Assembly: GCA_030015575.1 (NCBI GenBank)
Contig: JASDDO010000016.1
Span: 65,283,396-65,347,395 of the forward strand
Source: Agapanthus africanus
Taxonomy: Eukaryota; Streptophyta; Magnoliopsida; Asparagales; Amaryllidaceae
Length of the DNA stretch: 64,000 nucleotides
Reading direction: 5' to 3'
Part shown: piece by piece, positions 35,233 through 46,442 of the stretch
Layout: each line of letters opens with the position of its first letter
How positions within the stretch are numbered: the stretch's first letter is position 1
Notes under the pieces: model-generated
What the model was told of the DNA's origin: nothing
Database searches by the model: none
Seen by the model: the letters and a program-made list of their open reading frames with translations, nothing else
Position numbers and translations under genes: made by a program

Positions 35233-36563
35233 ATTGGTGGAATGGGACGCTAATATATATATATACATATAAATTCATAGACTTCATCATATTTATTCAT
35301 GCAAATATACCTAGGATATAAGAGATTCACTTGATATTTGATTTAGGACATTTGAGATTACTTGATATTGTACATAAAGGATATATGAGATTCACTTGAT
35401 TTTGTACATTCAGAATATATGATATTTATTTGATGTTGTACATTCAGGATTTGTGAGTTACATGATATGAGAGCCAATGTGGGGGGCTGATTTGAGGAGA
35501 TTGGAATTTGGATTGTCTTGATAGATTATGATCCTACCACGATGTTAGGATTCCGTGGAATTGACATGTTTCATTCTATACTACACATTTATTGTTTATG
35601 CACTGCTTCATGTATTAGTTATACCTGATAGAGTACCTTTCATGACTGTTGCATTTACATACTTATTTTATATGCATTGCTTCATGTGTTAGTTGTACCT
35701 GCTAGCGTACCTTTCATGACTGTTGCATATATACACATTCATATCATTATTGCATGATTAGTGCATACCGATTGTCATATTATTGCTTCATGTATTGTAG
35801 TAACCGTTAGTGTACTTTTCATGATTATTGCATTCATATGACCTTTTATTGTTATTAATTGCATATGTTAGATTCGCGCTGTACGTGGATACTTGTGATT
35901 TCCTGCTTATGTTATTTACTATTCACGAGTTAGCAACTCACCCCCATTGTGCCACAGTTTATTTTGCAGGTTGTTTCCCAGAGTAGTCGAGGCAGGCTAT
36001 TCATCTATCTTATCATCATTTGCTGCGGATACCGTATCGTCTCACAATGTGCAGTTTTGCTTTAGGTGGGTTTTGTGGTTGTTCGTTGTTGTATTGTATA
36101 TTCGTTGTATCCTTGTACTCTTCATCTACTATTTTCATGTTTGACTTAGAGACTTGATGTGAGGACGATATTGTATATTATTTTGTGACTTGGTTGTCTT
36201 TTATACAGTTTCCTTTTTATCGTCTTTTATTTCTTCGCTGCGGCGTCGTATATCTGTTGTGGTGGTTGTTTTCCGCCTTTGGGCATGTATTTGCTCCCGT
36301 TTGGGGATGCTTTACTTTTATTTATGTGGTACCCATTTTTGGGGCTAGTTTTTACAAAGGAGGTGCTGCTAAAACTTTAAAGGAAATAATGTTGGACTTT
36401 CAAAGAATTTGGGTTGAGATTTCAAAGGCTTTTAAAAATTGTTCTTAATTCTTACTACTTTTGATGGTTTAGATTGCTGGGTTTTCAGCTTACTTAAATT
36501 GCGTTACGCCTATAGACGTTGCGTAGTTTAAGGGACGTCACGTACCAATTTCGGGTCGTAACA

Positions 36564-36970
36564 GGTATAGGTTTTGTCTATGCAAATACCAAGTCACGTC
36601 TGTCAGGAAAATAAATCAGGATTGTTGGCATTGGCAATAATGTTCAAGTAACAAATCTGGTAGTGTGTCGTGAATATGTAATGTAATGTATATTAACCAA
36701 AATAGATACCAAATGTGAAACTGTAATCAATATCGAAATACGGTAACACAACTACTGCCGGGATGCATATGTATCTATCTGTAATAACCATTATACAGCC
36801 ATTACCATGTGTGATGCAAACTAGATAACATATTGTACTGATATAGTAGTATAATGATATCATGATGTTTCGACATGCAACTAGATAAACTATTATCGGT
36901 ACGGATACAGACGGATGCTATATAACTGTAAGTCGGTAATGTTTGCTATATAATAAAACACATGCACTAT
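36564..36970 (-). repeat. G2 5' LTR, segment 2 of 3
   Basis: AT-rich sequence between G1 and N2. It belongs to the G2 LTR because it lies between two insertions whose outer flanks continue it. The last 5 bases ACTAT (36966-36970) are duplicated at 47168-47172. No gene or other signal seen. Confidence 0.6.
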
Positions 36971-37414
36971 TGTTCATATCAGAATTTTGCATTTTTATAT
37001 CGCCCATTCTTAATAACATTGCATATAAGTAGGTACTATTGATCCATGTCTGCTAAATAGTTGTAGGTTACAGGTTCGCAGCTCTTTACAGTAAAATTCA
37101 TGAAAAGTCACAACAAATGCGGGACTACGACCAACAACCGATGAATACCGATCTCCGCTAACCATACGTATGATGCCGCCTACCTGTTCAAGGGACAAAT
37201 GGAAAATCATTAGGCACTTCAATCCACAAAGCACAAGGGCAGCACAAGATTCAAGACTTCAACGCGGAGCTCAAGGCAAAAGTCCACATCATTCTGCACT
37301 GTTGGAAATCTGGAAGGAAATTGAAGAGATTCTGAGAAACCAAGTGAATAAAACAGAAGATATAAGCAACATGGAGAAGCCCTGAAAAGATGGCCCCACG
37401 ATTCTACCAATTGG

Positions 37415-37464
37415 TCACGGAACCGCGGCCAATCAGGCACTTCTGCCGCGGAACCGCGGCCGCG
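37415..37464. other. Paired GC dyad (N2 5' LTR, upstream of TATA)
   Basis: CACGGAACCGCGGCC and GCCGCGGAACCGCGGCCGCG, 15-17 bp apart, about 105 bp upstream of the TATA box. The 3' LTR copy (44577-44627) differs at only about 1-2 bases although the LTRs differ by about 6%. Confidence 0.8.
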
Positions 37465-37568
37465 TTCTGCGCATGTCGGTGGTAGTGTCGGTGCTTTGAC
37501 GTGGCTCTCTTAGGGTAGTTTTGTAATTTCGTGTATGGATCAGAATGTAAACCTAGGTTTTTTCTATC

Positions 37569-37576
37569 TATAAATA
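37569..37576 (+). promoter_or_regulatory. TATA box of N2 5' LTR
   Basis: TATAAATA in CTATAAATAGGAAAGCTC, conserved in N1 and in the 3' LTR. Confidence 0.75.
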
Positions 37577-38487
37577 GGAAAGCTCAAAGCCAAATTTGGT
37601 GTGCCTCTTGGAGGGTGACTTTCTTAGCATGCCTATTTTTATTTTTAGAAGTAGAATTTAAAATTCTCTAAGAAAAATTGAAGTGAATTTTTGAGAGGTT
37701 ATCAATAAAAATAAGTTCTTTTTATTTTTCTCACATTTGTTTATCGCATTTTTATTATCTGCAATTTTCATTTGTTAACTTAGTTGTAGAATTAAATCAG
37801 TGTGTTTCTTTTGTTTTCTCCTTTTCTATTTTTTTAACAACATTGATGCCTGAGTAAGATCCTTGCCTAGGTGAGGTCTCGAATAGCTAGTAGTAAAATT
37901 CTTCTTAACCTAAATTCTTTCTACCTTCCCTTTTGTTTTATTTTTATCTTTTTAATGGGTGAGTAATTTCTTAGTTGTTAGGACATGAGAAGGAAGGTTT
38001 GAGAGAAGGAAATCTCTCTCACTCCTTTCTTTGCCCAACACCTTAATTCGGACTCCCTTTAATTGAACCACAATCAGCTCACTACGGCACCCTATCCTAC
38101 ATGATAGCGGTGATTCCCTAGTTAGACCGGTTGTGCTTGAATTAATTGGAGGTTAGGGCTAAGAGACAAGAACGAACGGACATTACTAGTCTTGTTAATC
38201 CCCGTTGTTGCTGATTACCTTAACACCAATATTAAAAAGGGTATTGAAAGAGGTGTGCTATTCCTAACTCGAACTAACCTAATCCTAACCCTAGAAAGTC
38301 TTTTATCATCATTTATCTTATTAGTGGATCTTAAAACAAAACTTGAATTAATCGGATTTAACTCGTTAAAACATAAAGAAAAAGATTCCATCTCCCTGTG
38401 GATCGACTCGTACTCAACCGGCTAATTACTAAGCGAAACCGTCTTGATTACGGTAATTAAAAATATGCAAAAACGCGAACAATCAAA

Positions 38488-38505
38488 TGGCGCCATTGCC
38501 GGAGA
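38488..38505 (+). other. N2 primer-binding site, tRNA-Asp type
   Basis: TGGCGCCATTGCCGGAGA, 16 of 18 matches to the plant tRNA-Asp 3'-end complement, 2 nt after the LTR. Confidence 0.85.
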
Positions 38506-39614
38506 GACTGTAGTTTCTTTCTTTGTGAAATTTCGGGTTAATTAAAAAATTAAAAATTGAAAATATTAAATGCATAAAAAATAAATAAATTATCTTGTTA
38601 TTTTTGAAAAATCTTTGTACAAGTGTGCAGGATTGGAAGAAGGCCTGATTCAGATCTGGAGCAAACTCAGTGAACAAATCCAGAATCAGGGATCTAAACA
38701 GAAAGAGGAGAACCAACTCAGCACAGGAAAAAGTCAGAAGATCCAAACAAACTGTTCAACCGCGGAACCGCGGCAGAATCAAGGGTTTGACCGCGGAACC
38801 GCGGTCAACTGATGACGTCAGCACCCAATTTTCTCTGTAAGTATCTCTTTTCTCCTTTCCTCTCCTCTGAACTCTACTGAAATATTTTTCGTGCAGGTTT
38901 CTTTGCACGGATTCTCTTTCTCCTATCCAATAAATTGTTTTTGTGCAGGATTCTTTGCGCTGCCAAATAAAAAAAAATTTGCAAGTATTTTAGATTTTTG
39001 GTGTGTTACTTCTTTGCAAAATTAATACGGAATCTAAGGGGCTATAACACCAATTATGATTGGGTGGGGATTTCATTACCCTTCCAAAGACCCCAAAAAT
39101 CACTAAAAGTATATGCATCACCCTTGAGTTTAATGAAAAATATCTAGACTCAGCCAACTATGGACTGTTGTGCTCATTAGGACAGAGGAAGGTTGTAGGC
39201 ATTCAATCGTTTATCTAAACTTGACTTTGTGGTGCCAAGGCTAGACAAGTGAGTAAGGTAATTTTAAAAGGTCCGCCTCACGGTGATTCGTGAGCGGAAC
39301 CCTCCTTTCTTCATTTGTTCTTACCTGCCTACAATTGGCAGTGAAGAGACGATTTGAGTGTTATCTCGCAACTTGTCACTTTAGAACAGTTAGGAGCAGT
39401 CTAGTGGACTTTAAAGACCCTAGCTCTAGGTGTGTTTATGCATATTGTGATTAAGATTTTGCTTGTAAAAGGTTTAGTCCCATAATTCCGTATTCTTTCA
39501 AACAAACAATTTTTTTAAAACTCAAAAAAACAAACAATTTTTTTTTTAAAATAAAAATAAAATAAAAATAAAAAAATTATTAAAAAAATACAACACTTCC
39601 CTCCCTCTTCCAAC
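38506..39614 (+). other. N2 5' leader
   Basis: Untranslated sequence collinear with the N1 leader, with a GC dyad pair at 38759-38807. It ends in an A/T-rich tract (39540-39595) right before the ORF1 ATG. Confidence 0.7.
38759..38807. other. Paired GC dyad (N2 leader)
   Basis: ACCGCGGAACCGCGGC and ACCGCGGAACCGCGGTC with a 16-bp spacer. Both modules are almost perfect, against partly decayed ones in N1. Confidence 0.75.
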
Positions 39615-41296
39615 ATGGGTACCCCACCTCGCAAAACTCTTGCCGAACTTTGGTACCCACAATCAGACATTATTTCCTACGGTTCTTGCTTTGGTCGAAT
39701 TTTGAACGACCCCTCCATGCTCAAAATATCTTTGAAAGATCGGATAGACGCGTCTAGGACAAACACTTGCACTCCGCAATCCACTTCGTATCAACCATTT
39801 CAACCTCCTCCACCCCCTTACGTTGATACCCCTTTTGCGAGTCGTCCATTGTCCATCGCTGAACGTATTGAAAAATCCCGTAGCCGATCATTCACTCCTT
39901 TCACCACTGTGAATTCTTTGGATCAACAATTCCATTCACCTACTTATCCGTATGTTTATCTTACCCCTGTCCAACCATTCAATTCATATCCATCCTACCC
40001 AACTTTTGCACCTTCCCTAGACATTGCTTCTGAACAGACATTTGGGAGTTTCTAGTATCCAAACAACTTTGAATGTTCTACTGAAACTCCTTCACAACCC
40101 ATATCTAGTCTGGAACAGTTGTTGGAAGACTTTTGGATAGTGTCATGTCAACAGCTGATGGATTTGAATGCGTCCATGGCCGCCCTAATACAACCTAGTG
40201 ACCCGATAGCTAGACTTACATGTAGCTCTGAATTTTCCAATGTATGATGAGGCGGTTGGACAGGTTGAGAATTTGAGTGGAGAGAGTGAGCTGTGCACCC
40301 TTCCAAATCAAACCTACCTATCCCCAATTGAATCCAACAACTCCGGTTTTGAATGTCTATCAAGTGTCCCAAATGATTCACCAGTTGAAGATAGAACGTT
40401 TAATGAGTTGTGCGACTTTGTAGTGTTTGATTTACCTGATTTTGGAGGGTCCCTTTCGAGTGAAACCATCACCAATCCTTTTGACCTATACACCTCTATC
40501 TTAGAACCTGAATTAATTAATATCTATGCTTTTGATGAGTTGTCTGAGAAATTTAATTTTCACTTGATCGAGGATATTGACCCTAGGAATATTTTGGATG
40601 ATGAACCCACAGATTTGGATGAGTTTCTCTTTCCAATTCATCATGCTGAGTCGTTAACTGTTTTTCCCGAACTTCATATGCGTCTGGATTTTGATGATAA
40701 TTGCATGGATGAGATAACTTTTGAGGGGAATTTTGAGGATAATATTGAGGATGAACCAGTTTTGTTTGATGAGTCGGATTTTCCAATTCATCCTGACCCT
40801 TCCACTGACTGTGTACACCCTCTTGAACATTTAACTGTTACCTTTCCTAGATCACTCCCCTTCATCTTTTCCATCGTTCCGACCGCGCAAGAAACCGTAT
40901 CACTTTTATTTCTTATGTCTGTTTTACCAAATTTGGCGTATCCATGTTTTCTCACGAATCTTGAGAGATTTGACCCCATTTCTCGACGGGTTGATAGATT
41001 AGCACAACCGCTTTTTATACATCGTTCATCATAATTTGTTCTAATTTATTCACTCAATTTACACCCTCAAGTTCATACTACACTTCTTTCTCTCTTCCGC
41101 CATTCTTCTCCTAATATACCGAGATCGTATTCCACCTCTCTTCCAATACGGTCTCGCATATTCTCCATTTCTTTCCTCTCCGCACTCTTTCACCAACCAA
41201 CACACTACAGAGATAGAATATTTGAATGGTTGGTGCTCACTTTTGGCCTGTGTAAGGCCTTGTATAGATTGATACTGCTTTCTTTTCCCCCCTAAT
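39615..41296 (+). pseudogene. N2 ORF1 (unrecognised conserved retroelement protein)
   Basis: Starts MGTPPRKTLAELWYPQ, aligned with N1 from the first residue. 39615-40055 is open for 146 codons and ends at a CAG-to-TAG stop (N1 has Gln). A frameshift follows near 40220. 40240-41034 is open for 264 codons. The C-terminal EWLVLTFGLCKALY block is still readable near 41230-41270 in another frame. The acidic second half carries an internal repeat with FLFPIHHAESLTV (about 40625) and DFPIHPDPSTD (about 40780). About 370 bp present in N1 are missing after 41034. No known domain; gag position but no gag motif. Either a diverged gag or a captured gene. Confidence 0.65.
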
Positions 41297-41313
41297 CCTG
41301 AACTTCACCGCTT

Positions 41314-41333
41314 AAACAGTGGAAACACTGTTT
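41314..41333 (+). other. Conserved GAAA-capped hairpin after ORF1 (N2 copy)
   Basis: AAACAGTG-GAAA-CACTGTTT, a perfect 8-bp stem 19 nt after the ORF1 stop, followed by AATAAGTTTGGGGG (41336-41349). Identical in N1. Confidence 0.7.
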
Positions 41334-41337
41334 CAAA

Positions 41338-41351
41338 TAAGTTTGGGGGTA
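41338..41351 (+). other. Internal polypurine-tract-like run 1
   Basis: AAGTTTGGGGGTA has the same core as the true purine tract at 44119-44131. It could serve as an internal plus-strand priming site or be a relic of a former element end. Confidence 0.45.
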
Positions 41352-41737
41352 TGTATATACCATTATAAAATAAAATAATAATAATAATAATAATAATTTT
41401 CAAATTTTTGGAGGGTGTTTTTGTAAATATTCAGTTCTATTAAATAAATAAATAATAATACAAATTTTTTTTACAAAATAAATTTCTCTTTTTAAGGGGG
41501 CTTTTGTACATATAACAAAATTTATAGAGCCTCATTCTAACCCTAAAATAAAACCCTAGCCACCGCAGTAAAAATCAACCAGAGAGCTCCCTTCTCTGCC
41601 GCGGAACCGCCGCCGAAGCCCGTTCTTGCCGCCGATCTTCCGCCGCCTTACTTCTTCGCCCTCTGAAACTTTCAGAGGACGTTTGCATCTCTGTTTACTC
41701 TCTGTAAATTTACTACCTTTCGCAATTCATCTCTGTC
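41352..41737 (+). other. N2 spacer between ORF1 and ORF2
   Basis: AAT microsatellite at 41375-41397, AT-rich stretch, then a GC-rich stretch with a degenerate dyad (41597-41645: GCCGCGGAACCGCCGCCG). Leads to the ORF2 ATG. No other gene. Confidence 0.5.
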
Positions 41738-42466
41738 ATGGCCCCTACATTATAGTTTGAAAAGGATTTTTCACAATTGTTTGCCCATAACATTTACGGT
41801 AGTTATTTCGGCGACGAGATCTGAAAGCGTGGATGAAACTTTTTGTTGTTTAACCATCTGAATGCATTCGCACTTCCGGATCTTGTTGCACGTTTTTATG
41901 AATGTATGGAGGAGGGTTGTTTGGCACAACACGGGTACATTAAATTACTGTGGGGGTATCGGGAAATTTTAATTGATAGGGACTTCATTCACGAAGTCAC
42001 CTTAATACCACAACTCCCCATTCACGATCAACCCCTCCAATTTGAAGACTACCCACCCTTAATGGGAAACGACTGCTCTAGGGAGCCCCGAAAGGGTATT
42101 CAGGCTCGCACACTTTTTGTGAACGTTCTAACTGTGTGCCGCTGGGCACAAAACAATATTTTTGGAAGTTCGCACAACACAACATTTTTCACACCATCCC
42201 TACATATAGTGCACACATTGATGACACGAAATCCTAGCTATGACATGTGCACTGTTTTGCTTCACTCGATTGGCGCCGGCAAACGGGTGGCCAATTATCC
42301 ATGCCCTATGTTGGTAACACAACTGTGTTGCCATTTCCTCCCTGTTGAGGAATTTGAATTTATATGCATAGTGGGATTCCAATTCGACCCCTCCTTGAGG
42401 GTGTCTCCACATCCTATACACGTTTACATGATTTATGATCGCGCACCGAGCCGGCCGAGGACGTGA
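41738..42466 (+). pseudogene. N2 ORF2, Athila-type plant transposon protein-like
   Basis: ATG at 41738, then in one frame through three early stops (TAG 41753, TGA 41825, TGA 41834) into an open stretch 41843-42466. Readable features are FEKDFSQLFAHNIYG, ALPDLVARFYECMEEG, a central part NNIFGSSHNTTF...LHIVHTLMTRNPS, and PCPMLVTQLCCHFL. The order (RFY start, short basic strand, N-I-S-H-T block, long helix, P..LVT.LC) resembles by eye the plant transposon protein domain of Athila-type elements. Role unknown. Early stops make this copy defective. Confidence 0.55.
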
Positions 42467-42575
42467 TGGCCAAGACCCCTAGCTCGAGCTCAACAGCGAA
42501 AGACGAAGAGCTTACCCCCGCTGCGCAAGCGCTCTTAATTCGACGAACCCATAGTGGGTAGAAAGAGTGATAGGG

Positions 42576-42740
42576 ATGCTGAATAACTTTGATCAGCGTA
42601 TAACAAGCTTGGAACAGGGGATGTCTACCTTCCTAGCAAGAGAGGAAAGATCACGTTCACGATCGAGTGGACGGTGGACGGATATAGGTGAGGCTGGGAC
42701 CAGTGAGGCTGCGTCTAGTAGACGCCACAGGGAACAGTAA
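42576..42740 (+). pseudogene. N2 ORF2, C-terminal tail
   Basis: Frame of 54 codons ending TAA at 42738: MLNNFDQRITSLEQGMSTFL, then an Arg/Ser-rich stretch (REERSRSRSSGRW). A short coiled-coil heptad followed by a basic tail is typical of the end of such Athila-type proteins. A frameshift near 42470-42570 separates it from the main part. Confidence 0.5.
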
Positions 42741-44116
42741 GGACACTGCTATTAATAAGTTTGAGGGTAAGGGTACTGTAAATAGTTATCTTTGCATTGC
42801 ATCTGCATATTTTTATTTTTTTGTACATATTTGTTTTTTTCTTTGCATATTTAATTCCACATTGCATTTTTATAAAAAAAATTTATAAAAATTAAAAATA
42901 TAGAAAAAAATTGATTTTTTTTTTTAAATTATAAAAATTGAAAATTTCAATTTTGGCCATATTTGACTCAAGTTCAACATGACGGTTGACTACTTAGGAA
43001 AAACTAGATCCTAAGCTTAATAAATTAAAAACCCTAAAAATAACCTTTCTTAAAGTTTAACTGTATAAAATATACGTCCTTGTAGTTTATTTAGAAATAG
43101 GCAAATTTTGAGTTCAGTTCTTGGGCTAAGTCAAAATAAGGGAAAAGTATTGAAAGCTTTATTTGAAGTATAAGTCTGAAAAAATAATTCTGAACCTTAA
43201 GTCCAAATTCTTAAAATATATACCCTACTTTACGCACTTACACACATCTGGAAACTTGGGACAGTAGAAGATACCTTGAAATGCTCTTGTCTAAAATCCT
43301 TAGTATGAAAGAAAATAAAATAAAAGTATAAGTGGTGAATAAAGAAATAAAAAAATTGAACACTGGTTTTGTAATTGCTTATACATAAAAAATATAGTGA
43401 TGGTGCTTTATCACCTAGTGCCTTAGACCAACTAGTTTGGGAGTCACTGCTAAGCCTTAGGTGTTGCAAAACGAGAAATTACGCCTAAATGTGCAAGCAC
43501 ATTTTGTAATCGGTCGTTAAGTACCTCAAGAAGTATTAACGATCGCATAAAAGATGTGTGAGCAATTTCATCTAGAATTCACCAACTAAAAATTATTTTG
43601 GAAGATGGACAAGAGTATGATAGCTTGAATTGAATTTCCAAGTGTAGTGATGATAATTACATACACGTAGGGGTATATGATTGGAGTTTGGATGAGAGAT
43701 AGGAATAAAAGATAGGGCTTATATCTTCAGTACGGATGATAAAAATTCCTGAGTTAAGATTGCGCTTTAGGAGGAAAACTTAGGAGATGCTGAAAGCTTT
43801 ATAAATTGGCAAAACATATATGATGTTAAGTTAAATGAAAAGGAAGTATGAAAAATACGGGTTGATGATTTCTAAGTTGAAGATAATAGAATTTCTTGCT
43901 AGAATACTGAATTGAAGAATTAAAGTCAACAGCCAAATTGATCAGATTTTCTGGGTAGTATCCGCTGAAAACCCTCAGGATACAACACTCCTCCTACTAG
44001 AGACACCTAGAGGTTTAACGGCTTGTTGCACGAGCTCAGTGCAATCGCGTTCCCTGCGAATGTGAGGTTAGGACTTTTTGAGAATAAAATTGGCTTTCCT
44101 CGGGTCGAGCAAAAGA
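42741..44116 (+). other. N2 3' untranslated spacer
   Basis: About 1.4 kb, AT-rich at first, no supported gene. A second purine-like run AAGTTTGAGGGTAAG is at 42757-42771, right after the ORF2 stop. This is where pol would be expected in an autonomous element; nothing pol-like is readable on either strand. Confidence 0.6.
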
Positions 44117-44132
44117 TAAGTTTGGGGGTATT
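44117..44132 (+). other. N2 polypurine tract
   Basis: ATAAGTTTGGGGGTATT directly before the 3' LTR. Confidence 0.8.
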
Positions 44133-44576
44133 TGTTCATATCAGATTTCTGCATTTTTATATCGTCCATTCTAAATCACATTGCATACAAGTTGGTACTT
44201 TTAATCCATGTCTAATAAATAGTTGCAGGTTACAAGTTCTTAGCTCTTTACAGCGAAATTCATGAAAAGTCACAACAAATGCGGGACTACGACCAACAAC
44301 TGATGAATACTGATCCCCGCTAACCATCTGTATGATACCGCCTACCAGTTCAAGTGACAAATAGAAAATCATTAGGCACTTCAATGCACAAAGCACAAGG
44401 GCAGCACAAGATCCAAGACTTTAACACGGAGCTCAAGGCAAAAGTCCACATCATTCTGCACTGTTGGAAATCTGGAAGGAAATTGAAGAGATTCTGAGAA
44501 ACCAAGTAAATAAAAAAGAAGATATAAGCAACATGGAGAAGCCGAGAAAAGATGGCCGCACGATTCCACCAATTAG

Positions 44577-44627
44577 TCACGGAACCGCGGCCAATCAGGC
44601 ACTTCTGCTGCGGAACCGCGGCCGCGT
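44577..44627. other. Paired GC dyad (N2 3' LTR)
   Basis: CACGGAACCGCGGCC and GCTGCGGAACCGCGGCCGCG, nearly identical to the 5' LTR copy. Confidence 0.8.
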
Positions 44628-44983
44628 TCTGCGCATGTCGGTGGCAGTGTCGGTGCTTTGACTCGGCTCTCTTAGGGTAGTTTTGTAATTTCGTGTATGG
44701 ATCAGAATGTAAACCTAGGTTTTTTCTATCTATAAATAGGAAAGCTCAAAGCCAAATTAGGTGTGCCTCTTGGAAGGTGCCTTTCTTAGCATGCCTCTTT
44801 TTATTTTTAGATGTAGAATTTAAAATTCTCTATGAAAAATTGTAGTGAGTTTTTGAGAGGTTATCAAAAAAAGTAAGTTCTTTTTATTTTCCTCGCACTT
44901 GTTTATCTCATTTTTATTATCTGCAATTTTCATTTGTTAACTTAGTCGTAGAATTAAATCAATGTGTTTCTTTTGTTATCTCC

Positions 44984-46442
44984 TGATTAATTCGAAAGAG
45001 TGTGTAGTAGTTAACCACAATCAAAAACGGTGTCGCGCGTAGCTAGACCGAGATGAGTACGGGTCGTCCTCAGGGAAACGTTGAATCTTTTACTCTTACT
45101 TTAGATGTGTTGAAAAAGAGAGGAGGGATAAAGAATATTGTGAATGGTTTCTAGATCTATGTTAAGCAAGAATGCAAAAATATAGATCTAGATTATTTTA
45201 GAGATTTAGATAATAAAATAAGAAGGCTTGTAGGGTTCGTTAGGATTTAGTAGTTATGGACGATTAGTTAAAAGTTACCCTTTTTATCCATTAATAGATT
45301 TAAAACTAGAACGACGGTTATGCGTGTAGATTAGGGTTTCTGGAGGGAAAAGGAATCCCACTCTTAACCCTTATCTCGACACGGAACTCCGTTCAAATCT
45401 ATCCTTTACCAAAACAATCATTAATCTAATCTCTAATCGCGGTCGGGACTAGCAAAGAATTGCTAGCGCGCCCGATTAGGATATTAATGATTCTTTTGAT
45501 AAAGTTCATAAACTTTATAGGACTTAAAAAGGGTTTAGGGATCTTTATCATCCATTAGCCTATCCTAATCCTACGAACCCTAACTAGCGGAGAATTACTC
45601 GCGCATGTTGGGAGAAAAAGAGATGGAGAGAAATTGCATAATTAAACTACGAAGAAATAGAATAGGAAAAAGAAAGCTACCTTTATTAATCAACAATATT
45701 CATTACACTTGAATCCTTAGAAAATGATTACAATTTCTAGTTGCTTCTCGATCTCTTCTAAGGAGGTAGATGAACCGTTGATGATCAGCCTGGATGCGTG
45801 AGCCGTCTGGGACTTCGTGATCTCGTCGACTTGATGAATTTTCCAAGAGGCTCTCGGTACCTTTTTATAGTGCAAAGCCAGAATCCTTTGTTTCCAAATT
45901 GGGTAATATTCATCAGAGATTCACCCAAAATTTTCTCAACCCCTAAATCCATAATATTGCCGCGGATCCGCGTCCCAAGGGGGATTTGGCCGCGGATCCG
46001 CGGCCGTTTAATCTCCTCCTTTCATCAATTTTTAGGGGCTCTGTGCTTGTGCCATTTGGCGATCCTAGGAACCTTCAGATTTTAGAAATCTTCTCGTGGT
46101 TGCTGCCAGACTTGGTCTTCAAGTTTTGATTCTTAATTAGGCAAGTCTTCTTCAACAACTTGATTTTCTTGATTCTAGTCTTGAAAGATTCTGCACAACC
46201 TGGAAATATTCTGCACAACAACTTAAATAAGATTTAGTAGACTTTGTTCTACTAGGATTAGGTCAATGAATTTATTTGCATACATTTTCCTACCAAATGC
46301 TAATTAAAATATATTAACACATGGAAAATAGTGTTTTTACACATAAACCCTCATATGTATAATATATTATAATAAACTCCTTTTTTAATATAAAAATGGT
46401 AGGAAAAATGTAATACAAATGTGCAGTTTTATCAACTGAACA
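44984..46442 (-). mobile_element. S1: solo LTR of an Athila-like family (1459 bp)
   Basis: TG at 44984 and CA at 46442, flanked by TCTCC (44979-44983) and TCTCA (46443-46447); the intact 5' LTR of N2 shows TCTCC there. There is no primer site, purine tract or coding sequence, so it is a solo LTR left by recombination. The left end resembles the N1 and S2 left ends (GAGTACGGGTCGTCCTCAGGG). Minus-strand TATA at 45862-45869, GC dyad pair at 45959-46006. Confidence 0.85.
45959..46006. other. Paired GC dyad (S1)
   Basis: GCCGCGGATCCGCG and GCCGCGGATCCGCGGCC with an 18-bp spacer, about 90 bp upstream of the TATA box. The core is GGATCC here, where N1 and N2 have GGAACC. Confidence 0.75.

Larger units (their letters stand above)
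14324..36563 (+). mobile_element. G1: Ty3/gypsy chromovirus-like retrotransposon with 3.9-kb LTRs, carrying C3
   Basis: 5' LTR 14324-15451 and 25843-28572 (3858 bp once C3 and one target copy are removed), primer site 28577-28588, degenerate gag-pol 28725-32600, purine tract 32620-32632, 3' LTR 32633-36563 (3931 bp). The flanks AGTAC (14319-14323) and GGTAT (36564-36568) match at only 3 of 5 bases, so the target duplication is eroded or not exact. The internal region is short for a full gag-pol. The order protease, RT, RNase H, integrase is that of Ty3/gypsy. The LTR pair differs by about 5% in the first 215 bp by eye. Confidence 0.9.
32633..36563 (+). repeat. G1 3' LTR (3931 bp)
   Basis: TGTAACGCCTTAG to GGTCGTAACA. 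It is uninterrupted, so it shows the pre-insertion state of the C3 site (about 33745). Same landmarks as the 5' LTR: donor-like GTAATG 33231, acceptor TTACAG ending 33829, GC dyad 33483-33499, GC-rich island 34737-35040. A microsatellite at 35128-35232 is greatly expanded relative to the 5' LTR. No gene is called inside. Confidence 0.9.
36971..38485 (+). repeat. N2 5' LTR (1515 bp)
   Basis: TGTTCATATCAG to GAACAATCA. GC dyad pair 37415-37464, TATAAATA 37569-37576, and CTGTGGATCGACTCGTACTC near the 3' end. Compared with the 3' LTR it lacks about 56 bp near 38175. Frames inside are repeat-derived. Confidence 0.9.

Noticed and set aside
38270-38300. Telomere-like CCTAACCCTA runs (also elsewhere)
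   Set aside because: Only one or two units within LTR sequence; no array.
39615-41034. Possible ordinary cellular gene
   Set aside because: It sits between a primer site and a purine tract of an element with LTRs and a perfect target duplication, and has a second copy in N1, so it belongs to a retroelement.
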